Below, one piece after another: positions 32,163-42,869 of a stretch of DNA of 64,000 nt. A program made the translations under genes and the position numbers. Below the pieces are notes generated by a model, which saw only the letters and a list, made by a program, of their open reading frames with translations, was not told where the DNA came from and ran no database searches. The DNA is from Sarocladium kiliense. Taxonomy: Eukaryota > Ascomycota > Sordariomycetes > Hypocreales > Sarocladiaceae. Every line of letters starts with the position of its first letter. Within the stretch, counting starts at the first letter, position 1. The stretch spans positions 4,712,001-4,776,000 of the forward strand of contig JAUZTG010000029.1 of assembly GCA_030734395.1 (NCBI GenBank), in the 5' to 3' direction.

Positions 32163-32626
32163 GGTGTTAAGTGACGTTTCAATAACTGAAAAGAGGATCA
32201 ACGAAGGCCGTCCATGTCTTTCATTACTTGCTTGTATTTTTGGTTCCTGAAGACCTCGTATTTAAAGCACGTGTGGTTCGAAGTGGCTTCGAAGCTTGAC
32301 TAAGAACGTCCGGAAGCGGGAGCTGAACTTATGTTCGCCAAGTATATGGCTGAGCTAACAAGCGAAAGACTCCAATGCGGCGAGGAACTAACAAGCCGTG
32401 CGGTATCGCCGAGCCCGAAGATTCCGTCATTGTCTTCACAGTCGAAAATGTCACGAACTGGTTGCATTTTAGCTGATCATCACCACCATCACTCTCCCAA
32501 CAAACCAATAAGAGCATTTTCGATTCTGCAGGGTCTACGAAGTATGATTGAACCGCAATCACTGAATCCCCTCTGGTAGCCTTGTCGTGTCAGTGCTGCC
32601 CTGTGGGCCTCATTCCTCACAATGTC
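32163..32626. other. Intergenic region with a CACGTG element
   Basis: About 460 bp between the M20 gene and the P450 gene. CACGTG occurs at 32268-32273, just upstream of a TTTAAATA-like sequence on the M20 strand. It is a plausible bHLH site, but a single hexamer has little weight. Confidence 0.4.
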
Positions 32627-34306
32627 TCACTGAACATTCTTTGCGGCCGCTTGCACCACTGCCACCCTGCCTCCACCACGAGGCTCAATTTCACACGAGA
32701 AAGGGAGAGGGCTGGGGTTTGGCACGCCCTCAAACTCAATGTTCAGAGCGACCGGCTGCTTGGTCTCTGGATCCACAGGACGCCGAATAGTGCAGCTCCA
32801 GGCCAACCGCGCCACCATGATGACCATAGTCATCTCAGCAATGTGATATCCAGGACATGCTCGGCGCCCGTATCCAAACGGAGCAAAGTTCTGACAGTTC
32901 GGGTGTACGGTCAGGGGCTCCTTGTAAGTAGGGAATGCAGGGTCCAGCCATCTTGCAGGATTGAACTCCTGTTGATCAGGGTACATTTCCTTGTCCATGA
33001 GGATCTGGGCAAAGTTCGTATGGAAGATGGTTTCGGACTTGAAGGAGAATCCCGCGTAGGAGTCGTCTTTGCCTTTTCGCAGTTGTCGAGGAATACCCAG
33101 CTCAGCTACAATCGAGCGAAACCGAATGCTTTCCTTGACAATTGCGCGCACAATTGGGAGTTGCGGAATATCGTCCATTGTGGGGAGCCTGTCCGGCCCG
33201 ACCACCTCGTCAATCGAGTCTTGAAGGCGTTGTTGCCATTCAGGATATGCCATCATCAAGTACAGTATGCCGAGTAGACCGTTGAAGGGACTCCGTGTGC
33301 CGCCTCCCATCAGGGAAGAGAAAGTATAGTCCGCCTCTTCATCACTGACATCAAAATCCTGGCGATTTTCGAGGAAGTGTTTCAGAGCGCTATCCTTGGC
33401 CGTCTTGTTGTTGATAGCGGTAGCCACATCTTCTCTCAATCGTATGTTCAGGGACACCGCTTGGCTTCTTTGACGATCAATTTCACCATTAGACGGCATC
33501 AACCATGAAGGAAGCCGACCCAAGAAAGGAAGTAAGTTGCTTGGATACTTGTCTGGGCGGAAGAACTGTATCCCATCGGCAATCATCTTTTCGTATTCCA
33601 CCACGAAGGGATCTGAGCCATCACGCACCGAAAAGCCGAGGATGATGCGAGTAAGAACGCTGTAACAATAACCTCTGAAATAGTTACGGTAATCCGAGGG
33701 ATTGCTGAGGAGGTTACTGAGCGCAAGGGTTGACTCATCGGCGATCAAGCCGATGTACTTCTTTGTTGCTGTGATAGATATGAGACTGTGGAGAAGCTTT
33801 CGCTCTCGTCTCCAAGCATCTTCGGGGATTAGCACAGCCTCACTATCTAAGCATACAGAGAAACGCACCAGACTTATCCATGAGCGCGGGATTAAGGTCA
33901 CGCGTGAATCGACGCATGGCGTAAGGTGTACCGCGGTCATCGTAGTCAGGTGCACGCTTGACCAAGAGCTCATATGCGTCTTTGTCGTTCGATATCACAA
34001 CATGGTTCGTTCCAAAGACAGAGAACTGCATGAGAGAGCCATACTCCTGAGACCAACGTCTGAACAAGGGAACAAGATTAGGCGAAGTAGCCAAGTCGAG
34101 TGCATTGCCAATGATAGGCCAACCTAGGGAAAAGGATGTGAGAACCATGTTCACGAGTTTGTAATGATCATGTAGTAAAGGGACAAAAGCTGACCCTTTG
34201 GACCGGGAGGACTCGGGAGTCGCCTATGTAAAAGGACAGCTTTGGAGATCAACCAGCCGAAGCTCAGAAGCGCCAAAGCAGTGAACACTATTGTGGAGGT
34301 CATCAT
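32627..34306 (-). CDS. Cytochrome P450 monooxygenase (first of two)
   Basis: A heme-thiolate monooxygenase anchored in the ER membrane. Three minus-strand exons, 34195-34306, 33869-34123 and 32627-33819, with introns of 71 and 49 bp, give 519 residues. The anchor helix (IVFTALALLSFGWLI) is followed by the proline hinge PSPPGPKGWPIIGN, rebuilt across intron 1. Intron 2, short and with a CTAAT branch, restores DAWRRERKLLH of helix C. ExxR is KESIRF and the heme loop is FAPFGYGRRACPGY. The I-helix reads GGGTRSPFN where most P450s have an acid-Thr pair, so the usual proton-relay Asp/Glu is absent. The overall pattern is that of the CYP families near O-methylsterigmatocystin oxidoreductase; the substrate is unknown. 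Confidence 0.92.
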
Positions 34307-34370
34307 GGATTCTTATCGTGTCAAAAAGGAATGAGAGAACAGGCAAGAACTTGGAGGTACTGGAGCTCTT

Positions 34371-34377
34371 ATTTATA
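34371..34377 (-). promoter_or_regulatory. TATA box of the first P450 gene
   Basis: TATAAAT on the minus strand, 65-71 bp upstream of the P450 ATG at 34306. It supports that start and suggests regulated expression. Confidence 0.55.
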
Positions 34378-34903
34378 AGCCAGAAATGAGCACGGTGCTT
34401 GCTCGGCCTTCATGAGAGTAAGCAGACGAGTATCTCACTTACATGCCGTCACGACCATATATACATGCCCACTTACGGAAAGCATAAGTCGCGGAGACTT
34501 TTCGGAACTTTACAACTTCATTTCCCTCATTGCCAGCAAGGTAGCTGTCCAATCAAATGTCGCTTACTTGCTTGTTTAAGCCCCCGGTCTAACTCTGTCA
34601 TCATGTACGGCCTCAGGTTGTAAGCCATTCACTTTTAAGGAACAAAAGCACGGACATAAAGGGACATAAGAGTCATGGACCTTGCATTTCATCAATAACT
34701 ATTTGCCTAGACGAATGAATGGCACAGGGTCGCAGCGAGCCAGGATGCCGACCGATCATGCTTGTTCAGAATGCCCGCCAAGCCAAGATGACATGGCTGA
34801 GCTGAACCTCCATGGTCAATGGAATACCGCAAAGAACCCACCACAGACATCGTGCCAATGAATCGAGGTCCAAGGCTTTACTTATCGAGAAAGACTGGGC
34901 CGA
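34378..34903. other. Intergenic region
   Basis: About 530 bp between the P450 promoter and the 3' end of the GST gene. No gene or repeat is recognised. Confidence 0.5.
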
Positions 34904-35757
34904 TCAAGCCGCGTCACGCTTAGCGAGGTAATCCTTGAGGTTCGGACGATTCTTCATAGCTTCCATGAGCTTGGTGAGCGACTCAGGTAGATCCTGTGGT
35001 GGGCGTCAGTCTCTGGTAGGCACCAGTCGTACTCCGCAAAGAAAATCACATACTGGCTTGGCACCGGTACAATTGTCATTGTCGAGAATCTGGTACACAG
35101 CAAAGTCGGCGTAAGTGACCTTGTCTCCCAGTAGGTACGGCCCGCCGTTCTCCTTGTAATAGGAGTCAAACACCCGGATCGCCCGAGGGACGATCTCATT
35201 CTTGTACTCATCAGTCACACCACTGAGGCTGGCGACCCAAGCAGCCTAGCAATTGCTTCAGTTAGTGACCAAGGGTCAGATGTTGATGGCTGACGGACTC
35301 ACCCGGTAGTCGATGTAGACATCAGAGACAGCGTCGACAATAAATTTCTCATAGTTCGTCTCGCCATCGTAGCCTCCTGCACGACGCGACAGATAGCGCA
35401 GAATAGGGAGATGCTTCAGACGACGCAGAGTGTCAGCTTCATCACAATTGAAGAACGTTCCGGCCCCAAGCCATCCTGAGCATATGCATACCTGCGACAA
35501 GCGGTGACCGTCAATGTCAAGAACAGGCAATGTACCGGTCAAGTTGAGTTTCAACTCGTCCCTCTTCGTCTTCCATTCCGCATCATAGTTATAGTACTCA
35601 TTCTTGTACTCAATGCCGAGCTCAGCAAAGAAGAGTCTACACTGCACGCTTAGCATCGTTTCAGTGAGGCCATGTTGATGCGGGGTTCCTACCGCACGAC
35701 TTCGCCACGTCCCAAACGACCAAGGCCGAAGTAGTGCAAGACGGGGAGATCAGACAT
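34904..35757 (-). CDS. Glutathione S-transferase (sigma-like)
   Basis: A cytosolic enzyme that should conjugate glutathione to electrophiles. Five short minus-strand exons, 35693-35757, 35492-35636, 35303-35413, 35054-35245 and 34904-34993, with introns of 56, 78, 57 and 60 bp, give 200 residues, the normal size. The thioredoxin-like N-domain shows HYFGLGRLGRGE (with the candidate catalytic Tyr), NLTGTLPVLDIDG with the cis-Pro, and LSQHLPILRYL across intron 2. The helical C-domain has GGPYLLGDKVTYADFAVYQIL, where the conserved Asp caps helix 6. Every junction is fixed by continuity with the family. It may serve with the neighbouring P450 in detoxification (inference). Confidence 0.9.
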
Positions 35758-36649
35758 TGTGTGAGATGTGAGTTATCGGCTGTAGCTGATTGAATTGCGA
35801 TATTGTTCCTACGTGCTTCGATGGAAGATAAATGAGGACGAAGAAGGTGGTGCAGTAGTGAGGGTCATGACGGGATAGACAGCATTTATACTTTCCGCAC
35901 CTACGCCGGGTACTGCTTCGCCGAGCCACCTAAAGGGCGTGTATGACCGCATATCGAAAAGCCACCAACGAGCTTGCAGGAGCATCGACATCGTTATTTC
36001 GACTGGGAGTCGTAGTCTAGTAGCTGCTTTTTCGCCGTAGTTCGGCTCGAGAGCTTAGAAGTTGCTTACTCACAGCTGTCCAGCTTTGGCATGCCAAAGC
36101 GAAGCTGACCGCCTGGAGCCGCGTATTCACACGGCTACAGGCCAGAGTGTGTTACATTAGGAAACGCCTCCAACAGAGACTTGCTTCCTATTGTGTCTCC
36201 GTAACGTTATCAAAAGACGATAATATGCGAGAAGCTCCTTCTCTGGCGACCGCATGATGTCACCCATCAGACCATACTCTCAGATTCAGCGATGCAGCTA
36301 AGGATCTACCATTGAGCTAGGTTGAGGGGTAGTTGGAGGCGAGCCGCCATTGTTCAATCCCGCGTGCAACAATTCGCGACCTAGACCCTCCAGGACCAAA
36401 AGATAATCATGAGGAATCTTACTACTACGAGTTACCTGAAAGGGCAATCGCTGGCGCGAGGAAATCGTTGTATAGCCTAATCACAAATTCGCTGTGCTAT
36501 CACTACTGCACACCGTATGAGCTCCGCGGAGATGAGATGATTGCAAGATGACGATACATGTTTCGCAATTCTGGTTTTCCATAGCAACTAGGGTACCTAT
36601 TCATGGTTTTAGCCGTTTGGTCCATCTCAAGGAACATGGCGAAGTTTGC
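35758..36649. other. Intergenic region
   Basis: About 890 bp between two minus-strand genes. No supported gene. A stretch at about 36300-36360 resembles fragments of tRNA arms on each strand but does not fold into one. Confidence 0.5.
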
Positions 36650-37609
36650 CTAGGTCATCACCACTGGCCTAATCGTTCCATCTGTGTTGAACTTGAGGCG
36701 GTCAATCGCAATCACACGATTGTCTGGAACATCGTCTCCAATGATTCGCCTATGATATGCCACATAGTATTGACCATCGGTGTCCCTGAACGCCGAATGA
36801 TGCCCAGGCCCGTCAGCCACGGTGTCGTCCTTGGATAGCATCAAGCCCAATCTTTCGAAAGGACCGGTAATGGACTGCGACATTCCATAAGCCGCTCGAT
36901 AGTCAGGGGTGCCATATCCACCTTCCGACCACATTAAATAGTAGAATCCTTCGCGCTTCAGGATGAAAGCACCCTCAACAAATCCTTCAGGTGTAATTTC
37001 GATTGGCCCACTGCCATCTGGCCAACTGTCGATGGTAGCCATGTCTTCATTCAGTGGTGCGATACTTGCATTAGTACCGCCCCAAACCAGGTAGTATTGG
37101 CCATCATCATCAACGAAGACCTGTTGGTCCATCGGATTTCCGCCATTGACCTCGTGTCGCAAGATCGGTTCATCGATTATATCGATGAACGGTCCTGCTG
37201 GCGTGTCGGCGACAGCCACGCCCATACCAGAAGTTGTTTCGTTTGAGACAGGATTGTTCGCTGTGTAGTAGAAGTAATATTTTCCGTTGCGTTCGATTGT
37301 ACAAGGTGCCCAGAATGAGTCTTTTGCCCATGTAGCACCGACATCGGCGTCAAACACGCGGGGATGGAGCTCCCAATTCACAAGGTCTTTGCTGGAGAAG
37401 GCGTCGAAATATGTCTGTTCAGGGAAGAGTGTCGACACAGTAGCATAAATCCAATATGTGTCCCCAAACCTGATTATGTCGGGGTCAGCGTACCAGCCGT
37501 CGGCGATTGGGTTTGTCCATGGTGAACATGAGTGACGATGCGGCTTGCCATAGGCTTGGCCCAGCCACGAGCCCAGGAGCAACAAAATTGTTTGGGACAA
37601 AAATGACAT
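36650..37609 (-). CDS. Secreted glycoside hydrolase family 43 enzyme
   Basis: A secreted inverting glycosidase, probably acting on arabinan- or xylan-derived side chains. A single exon encodes 319 residues from the Met at 37609, which opens a signal peptide (MSFLSQTILLLLGSWLGQAYG); the frame's earlier Met at 37657 would mask it. The three GH43 catalytic acids are visible: base Asp42 in ADPDI, pKa-modulating Asp161 in MDQQVF and acid Glu212 in FVEGAF. Five-bladed propeller strands such as YYFYYTANN, YYLVWGG and FYYLMWSEGG fit. The closing DGPGHHSAF and YVAYHRR segments are standard. There is no carbohydrate-binding module; the length matches a lone catalytic domain. Confidence 0.92.
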   Translation of the reverse strand: MSFLSQTILLLLGSWLGQAYGKPHRHSCSPWTNPIADGWYADPDIIRFGDTYWIYATVSTLFPEQTYFDAFSSKDLVNWELHPRVFDADVGATWAKDSFWAPCTIERNGKYYFYYTANNPVSNETTSGMGVAVADTPAGPFIDIIDEPILRHEVNGGNPMDQQVFVDDDGQYYLVWGGTNASIAPLNEDMATIDSWPDGSGPIEITPEGFVEGAFILKREGFYYLMWSEGGYGTPDYRAAYGMSQSITGPFERLGLMLSKDDTVADGPGHHSAFRDTDGQYYVAYHRRIIGDDVPDNRVIAIDRLKFNTDGTIRPVVMT

Positions 37610-38118
37610 CCTACAAGAGCTGAATGACTGGAAGTTTTGTTGAGAGTGGCATCCCAAAAGAGATCCAACTTCATGGCGGCAGCCTTACCAGTAACTTATG
37701 TACTGTACTTCACTCGCCGTAGCTCGGGGCAACTGTTGTTCCTTACTTGAACTTGCAGGCAATCACTTGCCCCAGAGGGCAAGATCTTCGTTACGCCGTA
37801 GCCAAGGATTCACTTTCACGAGCAATACGCCCTGCAGCTCGTCGCCGTATGACAAACAACTACCCGCTCAACACCTCCCAGCACAAGCTGAGGGTATCAT
37901 CTCCAGTGGAGAACGCGGGGGTGGAGTGCGGAGTCGGAGAGGTTCCGCGGGAAGCAAACGTTACATACTGCCAGCGATCCTAGAGGCCGAGAAGCTCTTG
38001 TACTTGGTGTAAACTTCAGAAGATTCGAGAACGACGGCTTCGACATCTCCAATCGCAAAAGTGCGACTCCTGAACGCTCTATAACTTTAATACTCATGAT
38101 CTTCTAACTCACTAACAA
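37610..38118. other. Intergenic region
   Basis: About 500 bp between two minus-strand genes. A 104-codon plus-strand frame at 37698-38012 has no domain or signal peptide and is judged accidental. Confidence 0.5.
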
Positions 38119-39132
38119 TCAGCCGAGAAAGGCAAGCATAACCTTCTCTACCTCACTTGCCGTGCCGCACACTATTCCCCCTCGTTCGTCGACAACTTCC
38201 AAAGCTTGATCCAGAATCTTCTTTCCATTCCTAGGTTCAACTGCCTCGCCTCCCGCGCATTCGACGATCAAAGCCACGGGGCATAGTTCGTATAGCCGAC
38301 GTAACTTCGCTGCGCTTGCTGTCGTTACAGGCGACAGGTAAATGCCGTGTCCCTTGACCAGCGAGTGCACCACATCAGGAACAAGCCCGCCTGAATACCG
38401 CAGGGTGTACTTCTCGGTGATAAAGTTGGTTATCAGCTGATTATAGCGAGAATCTTCTGCGGCAGCTCGCAAATTTGCCGGCGCGAAGTATCTGGTCTTG
38501 AAAGGGGGAGGAGCCAAGCTGAAGCTCGGATGCGTGACGATCCATTTGTCAGGGCTATTTGAGTCCAAAGCGACCTCGAAACATAGGCCTGCATCGCCCG
38601 AAGTCCTGATCGCCACTATTGCCGTCGCTCTGGGCCCATAGACACCGAGTATTGAGACAATTTGCTTCTCTCTGGGGTTCTCGCCAATGGCAGTGGCACC
38701 GTCCCAAATGCCCACGATAGTACCGACAGACCAGTTCGGGGCGATAATTGAGCTGCCGTCCAAGGGATCAAATGCGACGGTGTATTTCTCATGACTGGTA
38801 GACTCTGATGTGGCGTTGTTGTCTCTCTCAATGGGATCTTCCTCGCTGCTCACTGTTGCCACAGCTGGACATGCCCGCAACACATCTCGAAGGATGTTCT
38901 CCGATGCCACGTCCACGTTCAATTGATCATCGCCAAAGGCATTGGCAGTCCCGGCGAGTGAGACATGATGAGATGAGCGGAGGGCTTCCGAAATTTCCCA
39001 GATCGCTTTGATGATGGCTGGTAGTATTGACGTTCGGAGTTCGTTTCTGTTGGCCGCTGGGGGGAGGGTCTCTTCAAGAAGTGCTGCCAACCCTGAGCCC
39101 TTACCAGTTGAAGAAACTACTTTTGAATCCAT
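38119..39132 (-). CDS. Sedoheptulose-1,7-bisphosphatase (plant-type, FBPase superfamily)
   Basis: A metal-dependent sugar bisphosphatase. The single exon encodes 337 residues from the Met at 39132 (MDSKVVSSTGKG). The metal-binding motif DPLDGSS lies in VAFDPLDGSSII, with the upstream SSEEDP acidic motif and FGDDQLNVD. The segments VGTIVGIWDG, ILGVYGPRAT, YFAPANLRAA and EKYTLRYSGGLVPDV follow the plastid SBPase pattern more closely than ordinary FBPase, which is usually longer and has an AMP site. No presequence is obvious, so it is probably cytosolic. SBPase-like proteins are known in some non-photosynthetic eukaryotes, where they may feed sedoheptulose-7-phosphate to the pentose phosphate pathway. 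The physiological substrate here is inferred. Confidence 0.85.
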   Translation of the reverse strand: MDSKVVSSTGKGSGLAALLEETLPPAANRNELRTSILPAIIKAIWEISEALRSSHHVSLAGTANAFGDDQLNVDVASENILRDVLRACPAVATVSSEEDPIERDNNATSESTSHEKYTVAFDPLDGSSIIAPNWSVGTIVGIWDGATAIGENPREKQIVSILGVYGPRATAIVAIRTSGDAGLCFEVALDSNSPDKWIVTHPSFSLAPPPFKTRYFAPANLRAAAEDSRYNQLITNFITEKYTLRYSGGLVPDVVHSLVKGHGIYLSPVTTASAAKLRRLYELCPVALIVECAGGEAVEPRNGKKILDQALEVVDERGGIVCGTASEVEKVMLAFLG

Positions 39133-39441
39133 CGAAGATGTCAGTTCGACAGGTTGCTTTTTGTTGTTTGTGGTGAAGGAGGTCGTGAAATGTGGATTTC
39201 TGACCCAGTCAGTGGATCTGTGAGGCATTTCTCACAACCTTTGCAGCGCAAAAGCTGATCGTTCCCCAACACCGCCAAATGCGACATATTAAATCCGCCT
39301 GCAGATGCAATGCCCGGTGTTGAAAGGATATGCCCGTCAATGCAGTGCTTTGCTCGGGTTCCAAAGACCAACCAATCCGCTTTTTGGAAACTACCATGTC
39401 GGTCTATAACAATCACTGCCCAACTTTCGTCTTAGGAAGTC

Positions 39442-42400
39442 TCACTGTCCATTCTTCGGCTCGGAAGCGGCAAGTTCGACTGGCGTTAGGTTTGCCGGCA
39501 GTTCCAATGCCTCTTCTGGGATCTCTGCAGTGATGCTGGCGCTCGACCCCATGCGCATGACCCCAGGGTCTTCGGAAGTCGTCGTAGATTCCTGCAAATA
39601 AGCGTTTTAGTACTAATGAATGCGGAATCATGGTAATTCGGCTCACCTTATGTGCCGTGGGTACCTTCTTAACCCAGGCTGATGATTTGCCTGGATCTAC
39701 CCATGCCATTACAATGTGTTCTTCCCCTTCCAGAGTCATGAAGTTCATTGCGAAGGACTCTGACTTTGCAGTCAACTCCTTCGACGTTGCGATTCTCCGA
39801 ATGTCTAGAGGGCTTGAGTCAAGGTTTGTAATCTGATACAAGTTGCCTTTCTCATTTACCAGTGCCATTTCTCTTCCCGAAGATGAGAAGGCCGCACACT
39901 GCACTCGGGTACCGATCTTGCTCTGGCGTCCTGTCTCGGTACGAATCTCACTCTTGTGACCATCCCGTGGCTGGATCAGTAGCGGGACTCCTGATTGCGT
40001 CCAAGTTGTGACACAGATCAAAGGGTCTGCCCCCTGGTCATTGGTTCGTAGCACGGCAGATGAGATGCCATTGTCCTCGCTCTCATGCCGCGGCACCTGA
40101 TACCAGCATTTTCTTAGCTCCTGAAAAGACTCAAACGGGAAGCGCCAGCAATATAACTGAATCACACCGCTCTTCTGATGTCGGGTACTGGCGAGAAGAG
40201 CTAAGCCATCACGGGAGAAGGACAGGGTGTCGACAGGAGGACAAGATGCACACGAGCTGTGTAGTAGACTGTGCAATCTGTCTTCTCGAAATTGTTCAGC
40301 GCTTGTGGTCTTGAAGAAACGGACAACCGAATTCTCAAAACCGACTGCAACATAATTTTCTTTCGGATCAATGGCAATAGACTTGCACCACGCTGAAGAT
40401 GGCATTCGGTGCTCGACAACAGGTGCGGATGGCCTCGTTAGGTTGATAATCCGAAGCTGTGCACAATATTAGCCTCAGATACTTGCCCCTTATGAGTGTC
40501 ATCTGACCTACCGTAAGTCTCTTGTCTCTCGAACCGATTACATATGCAAGATGAACCCGAGCGACGGCAGCAACTAGGCAGGAGCTGTCTATGGACACGC
40601 TTTTCATCATCGTTGGGGGTGATGTGCTGACATCGCAGACCTGAAGCATAAGTTGCGTCCAGAATAAGGCCAGTGAGGAGCTCTGAGAAAGCTGAACGCT
40701 GATACCCCTGGAAGCTCGGCTGCGACCGGAGGCCTTCTGCGCGCTCGCCAGCGCTCCCAGCGACACCTCCTCTAGTTTCTGAGCCTCAAGTGCTCCAGAA
40801 GATATTGAGCTTGTGTCTGCAGAAGCACCTACTGAGCCTTTCCTCGTCGATCCGAAAGGCATCTTCCATTTAGACTTGATCTTCTTCGGGGCCGATTTCG
40901 AGAGACTGGGTCGCAGTGGCTTAGGACTGGTTGATCCGGTTGGCGATAGCGCAGCTGGTACTGTATCACTTGGGGCGAGGCTTCCGCGTCGCGTCGTAAG
41001 GTAATCCTGAGTTGGAGCAGTGTGGTCATCAACAGGAATGAGGATGTCCTGCTTGGGAGAAACGCTACCAATGGGTTGGTCTGAGCCAGATCTACCCGCA
41101 ACATATGTTGAGCCATCAGACCTCAGAAGCGTGTCAGAACGGTTCAATTCTAGGTCATTGCGTGGATATAGAGAGTTTGGAGACCACATTATATGCGTGT
41201 TATTGCGCTCAGGGTCAAACGACGCTGGGCTCGTGATGTCGAGTCGGCTGAATGGGGACGGATGTAGATCAGGTTCACTTCGGCGTTGATGTGTGGGTGC
41301 AGCGCTGTAGGGACTCCACGGTGTCTGCGAATTGGGCCTCGGTGGGCTCAATTGAAACTGTGTAGGGAGATGTCTCTCGACGTTGACCGTATCTGCATCT
41401 GCCTTTAGGGGTGTAAGGGTCTGCCAAGTTTGCTTGGCCAACAGAAGCTCTCGCGCCCTGGTGATAGGAGAGTCGCAATGTATGCAACGTGCTGAAGGGG
41501 ATAGACGGGCTACTGAAGGGTCAGTAGGGTCAGACTATGCAATTGATGTTAGCCCGAGACTTCAGCTCCAAATGCTTGAATGGACCTCGCTCACAGTCAG
41601 GAATATGTTAGAGTTCCGAAGTTGCCCGCTACCCGCTACATGCGCTTGGGGGCAATTGAGCACATATACCTCTGGAGAAGTCGATTGATAGTGATCACCC
41701 GGAGTGTCGTAAGAAAGAATATTGGTGAGAACACGGGAGATTCCATGGGTTGTGTCCAAATCGCTGACACGATGTATTACCTGGCGTTGTGCAAGCCTGC
41801 TGCAAAAGCCGTCAAGGGCATCGATCTCGTACTCATCAATGTGTGACTCGCCTCCGTCCACTTGCGAGAGATCAAGTGTATCCGGCAGAATGATTCGAAA
41901 GGATGCACTGAAGTGCGATACGAGGTCAACCTGTGAGAAGTTTGAGGGCATTTGGACGTTGTCCAGTACTTTGAGGATTGCACTGCGTATCCGTGCCGAC
42001 GAACTCTGAAGATGGACGTTGCGATACTTGCTTGTCTCTTGATTGACGGAATATTGAATAGATGCACCGACAGTTATCTTCGCGATATCCCGTAGGGCTA
42101 AGAATTGCGACAACCAGCTTACTCCAACGCTTTGATCAGGAACCATCTCAGATATGCAGTCAGATGACATGCATTCGGGGAGGGGGTACTGCGCAACAAG
42201 TTAGAGTCGGCCATATTCACTCGGAACGATTCAGCTACTCACCAGTTCGCTGACGAGGTTCGGTAACTCATACTTCAGCCTGTCAGGTAGATCAAGTATG
42301 CTTGGCTCAGATTGCAGGGCTCCTGTAAAGTCCCTCGCCGCCACCAGCAGGAACGATTTTGACCCAGGATAGCTATCGAAGACTTGCTCAAGAAGTCGGT

Positions 42401-42869
42401 GGACACGCGCGAATCGTTCCTTCTTGTCGCGAAGCTTCAAATTTGCTGGCGGTCTAGGATGCAGACTTAGAACACGCAGAGCTGACAACAAGAACTCGGC
42501 GAGGTATTTATCTCTGAGACGTTTCTCCTCCCAGAGCGACTCACGACCCTCGACGAGGACCTGTAACACGAACTCAACACATCGCAAGGCCACTTCCCAG
42601 CTGACAAGGAATCCGAGATAGTAGCCGGCATGAACACTTGCCGCTGGCAATGTCAAACGTTGAATGAAGAAGAACACGTTGAGCTGGACCAGAAGAGTGA
42701 TCACGAGCTGTTGATGGCCGGTGCTGTCACTAGGCCCAGCGTAGATCTTGTCCAGGGAGAAGCGACCCAGGGTCTCCAAGATGATGTCGTCGACATCGCT
42801 CCGCAACGCCAGATGCCTCCAGACATTGGTCAGCCGCGCAAAAAGTGACGACGGTGCGGCAGAGGCCAT
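39442..42869 (-). CDS. Large fungal WD40/beta-propeller-like protein of unknown function
   Basis: Five minus-strand exons, 42243-42869, 41595-42188, 40512-41534, 39647-40456 and 39442-39591, join to 1067 residues. All four introns are 54-60 bp and all are in phase 0. The N-terminal 400 residues are helical. The middle is Ser/Pro-rich and probably disordered, with a basic patch (KSAPKKIKSKWKMPFGSTRKGS). From about residue 640 the sequence shows WD40-like strands: VGSRDKRLTLRIINL-type joins, IAIDPKENYVAVGFENSVVRFF, LSFSRDGLALLAST and AAFSSSGREMALVNEKGNLYQI. There is no signal peptide or membrane segment. The family is recognised only as a conserved fungal hypothetical; a scaffold role is a guess. 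Codon phase and splice sites strongly support one gene rather than four. Confidence 0.85.

Noticed and set aside
36300..36370. tRNA-like fragments (GTTCAATCC-type loop on plus, TAGCTCAATGGTAGA on minus)
   Set aside because: The two arms lie on opposite strands, and no acceptor stem or anticodon arm can be built around either; chance resemblance or a very old fragment.
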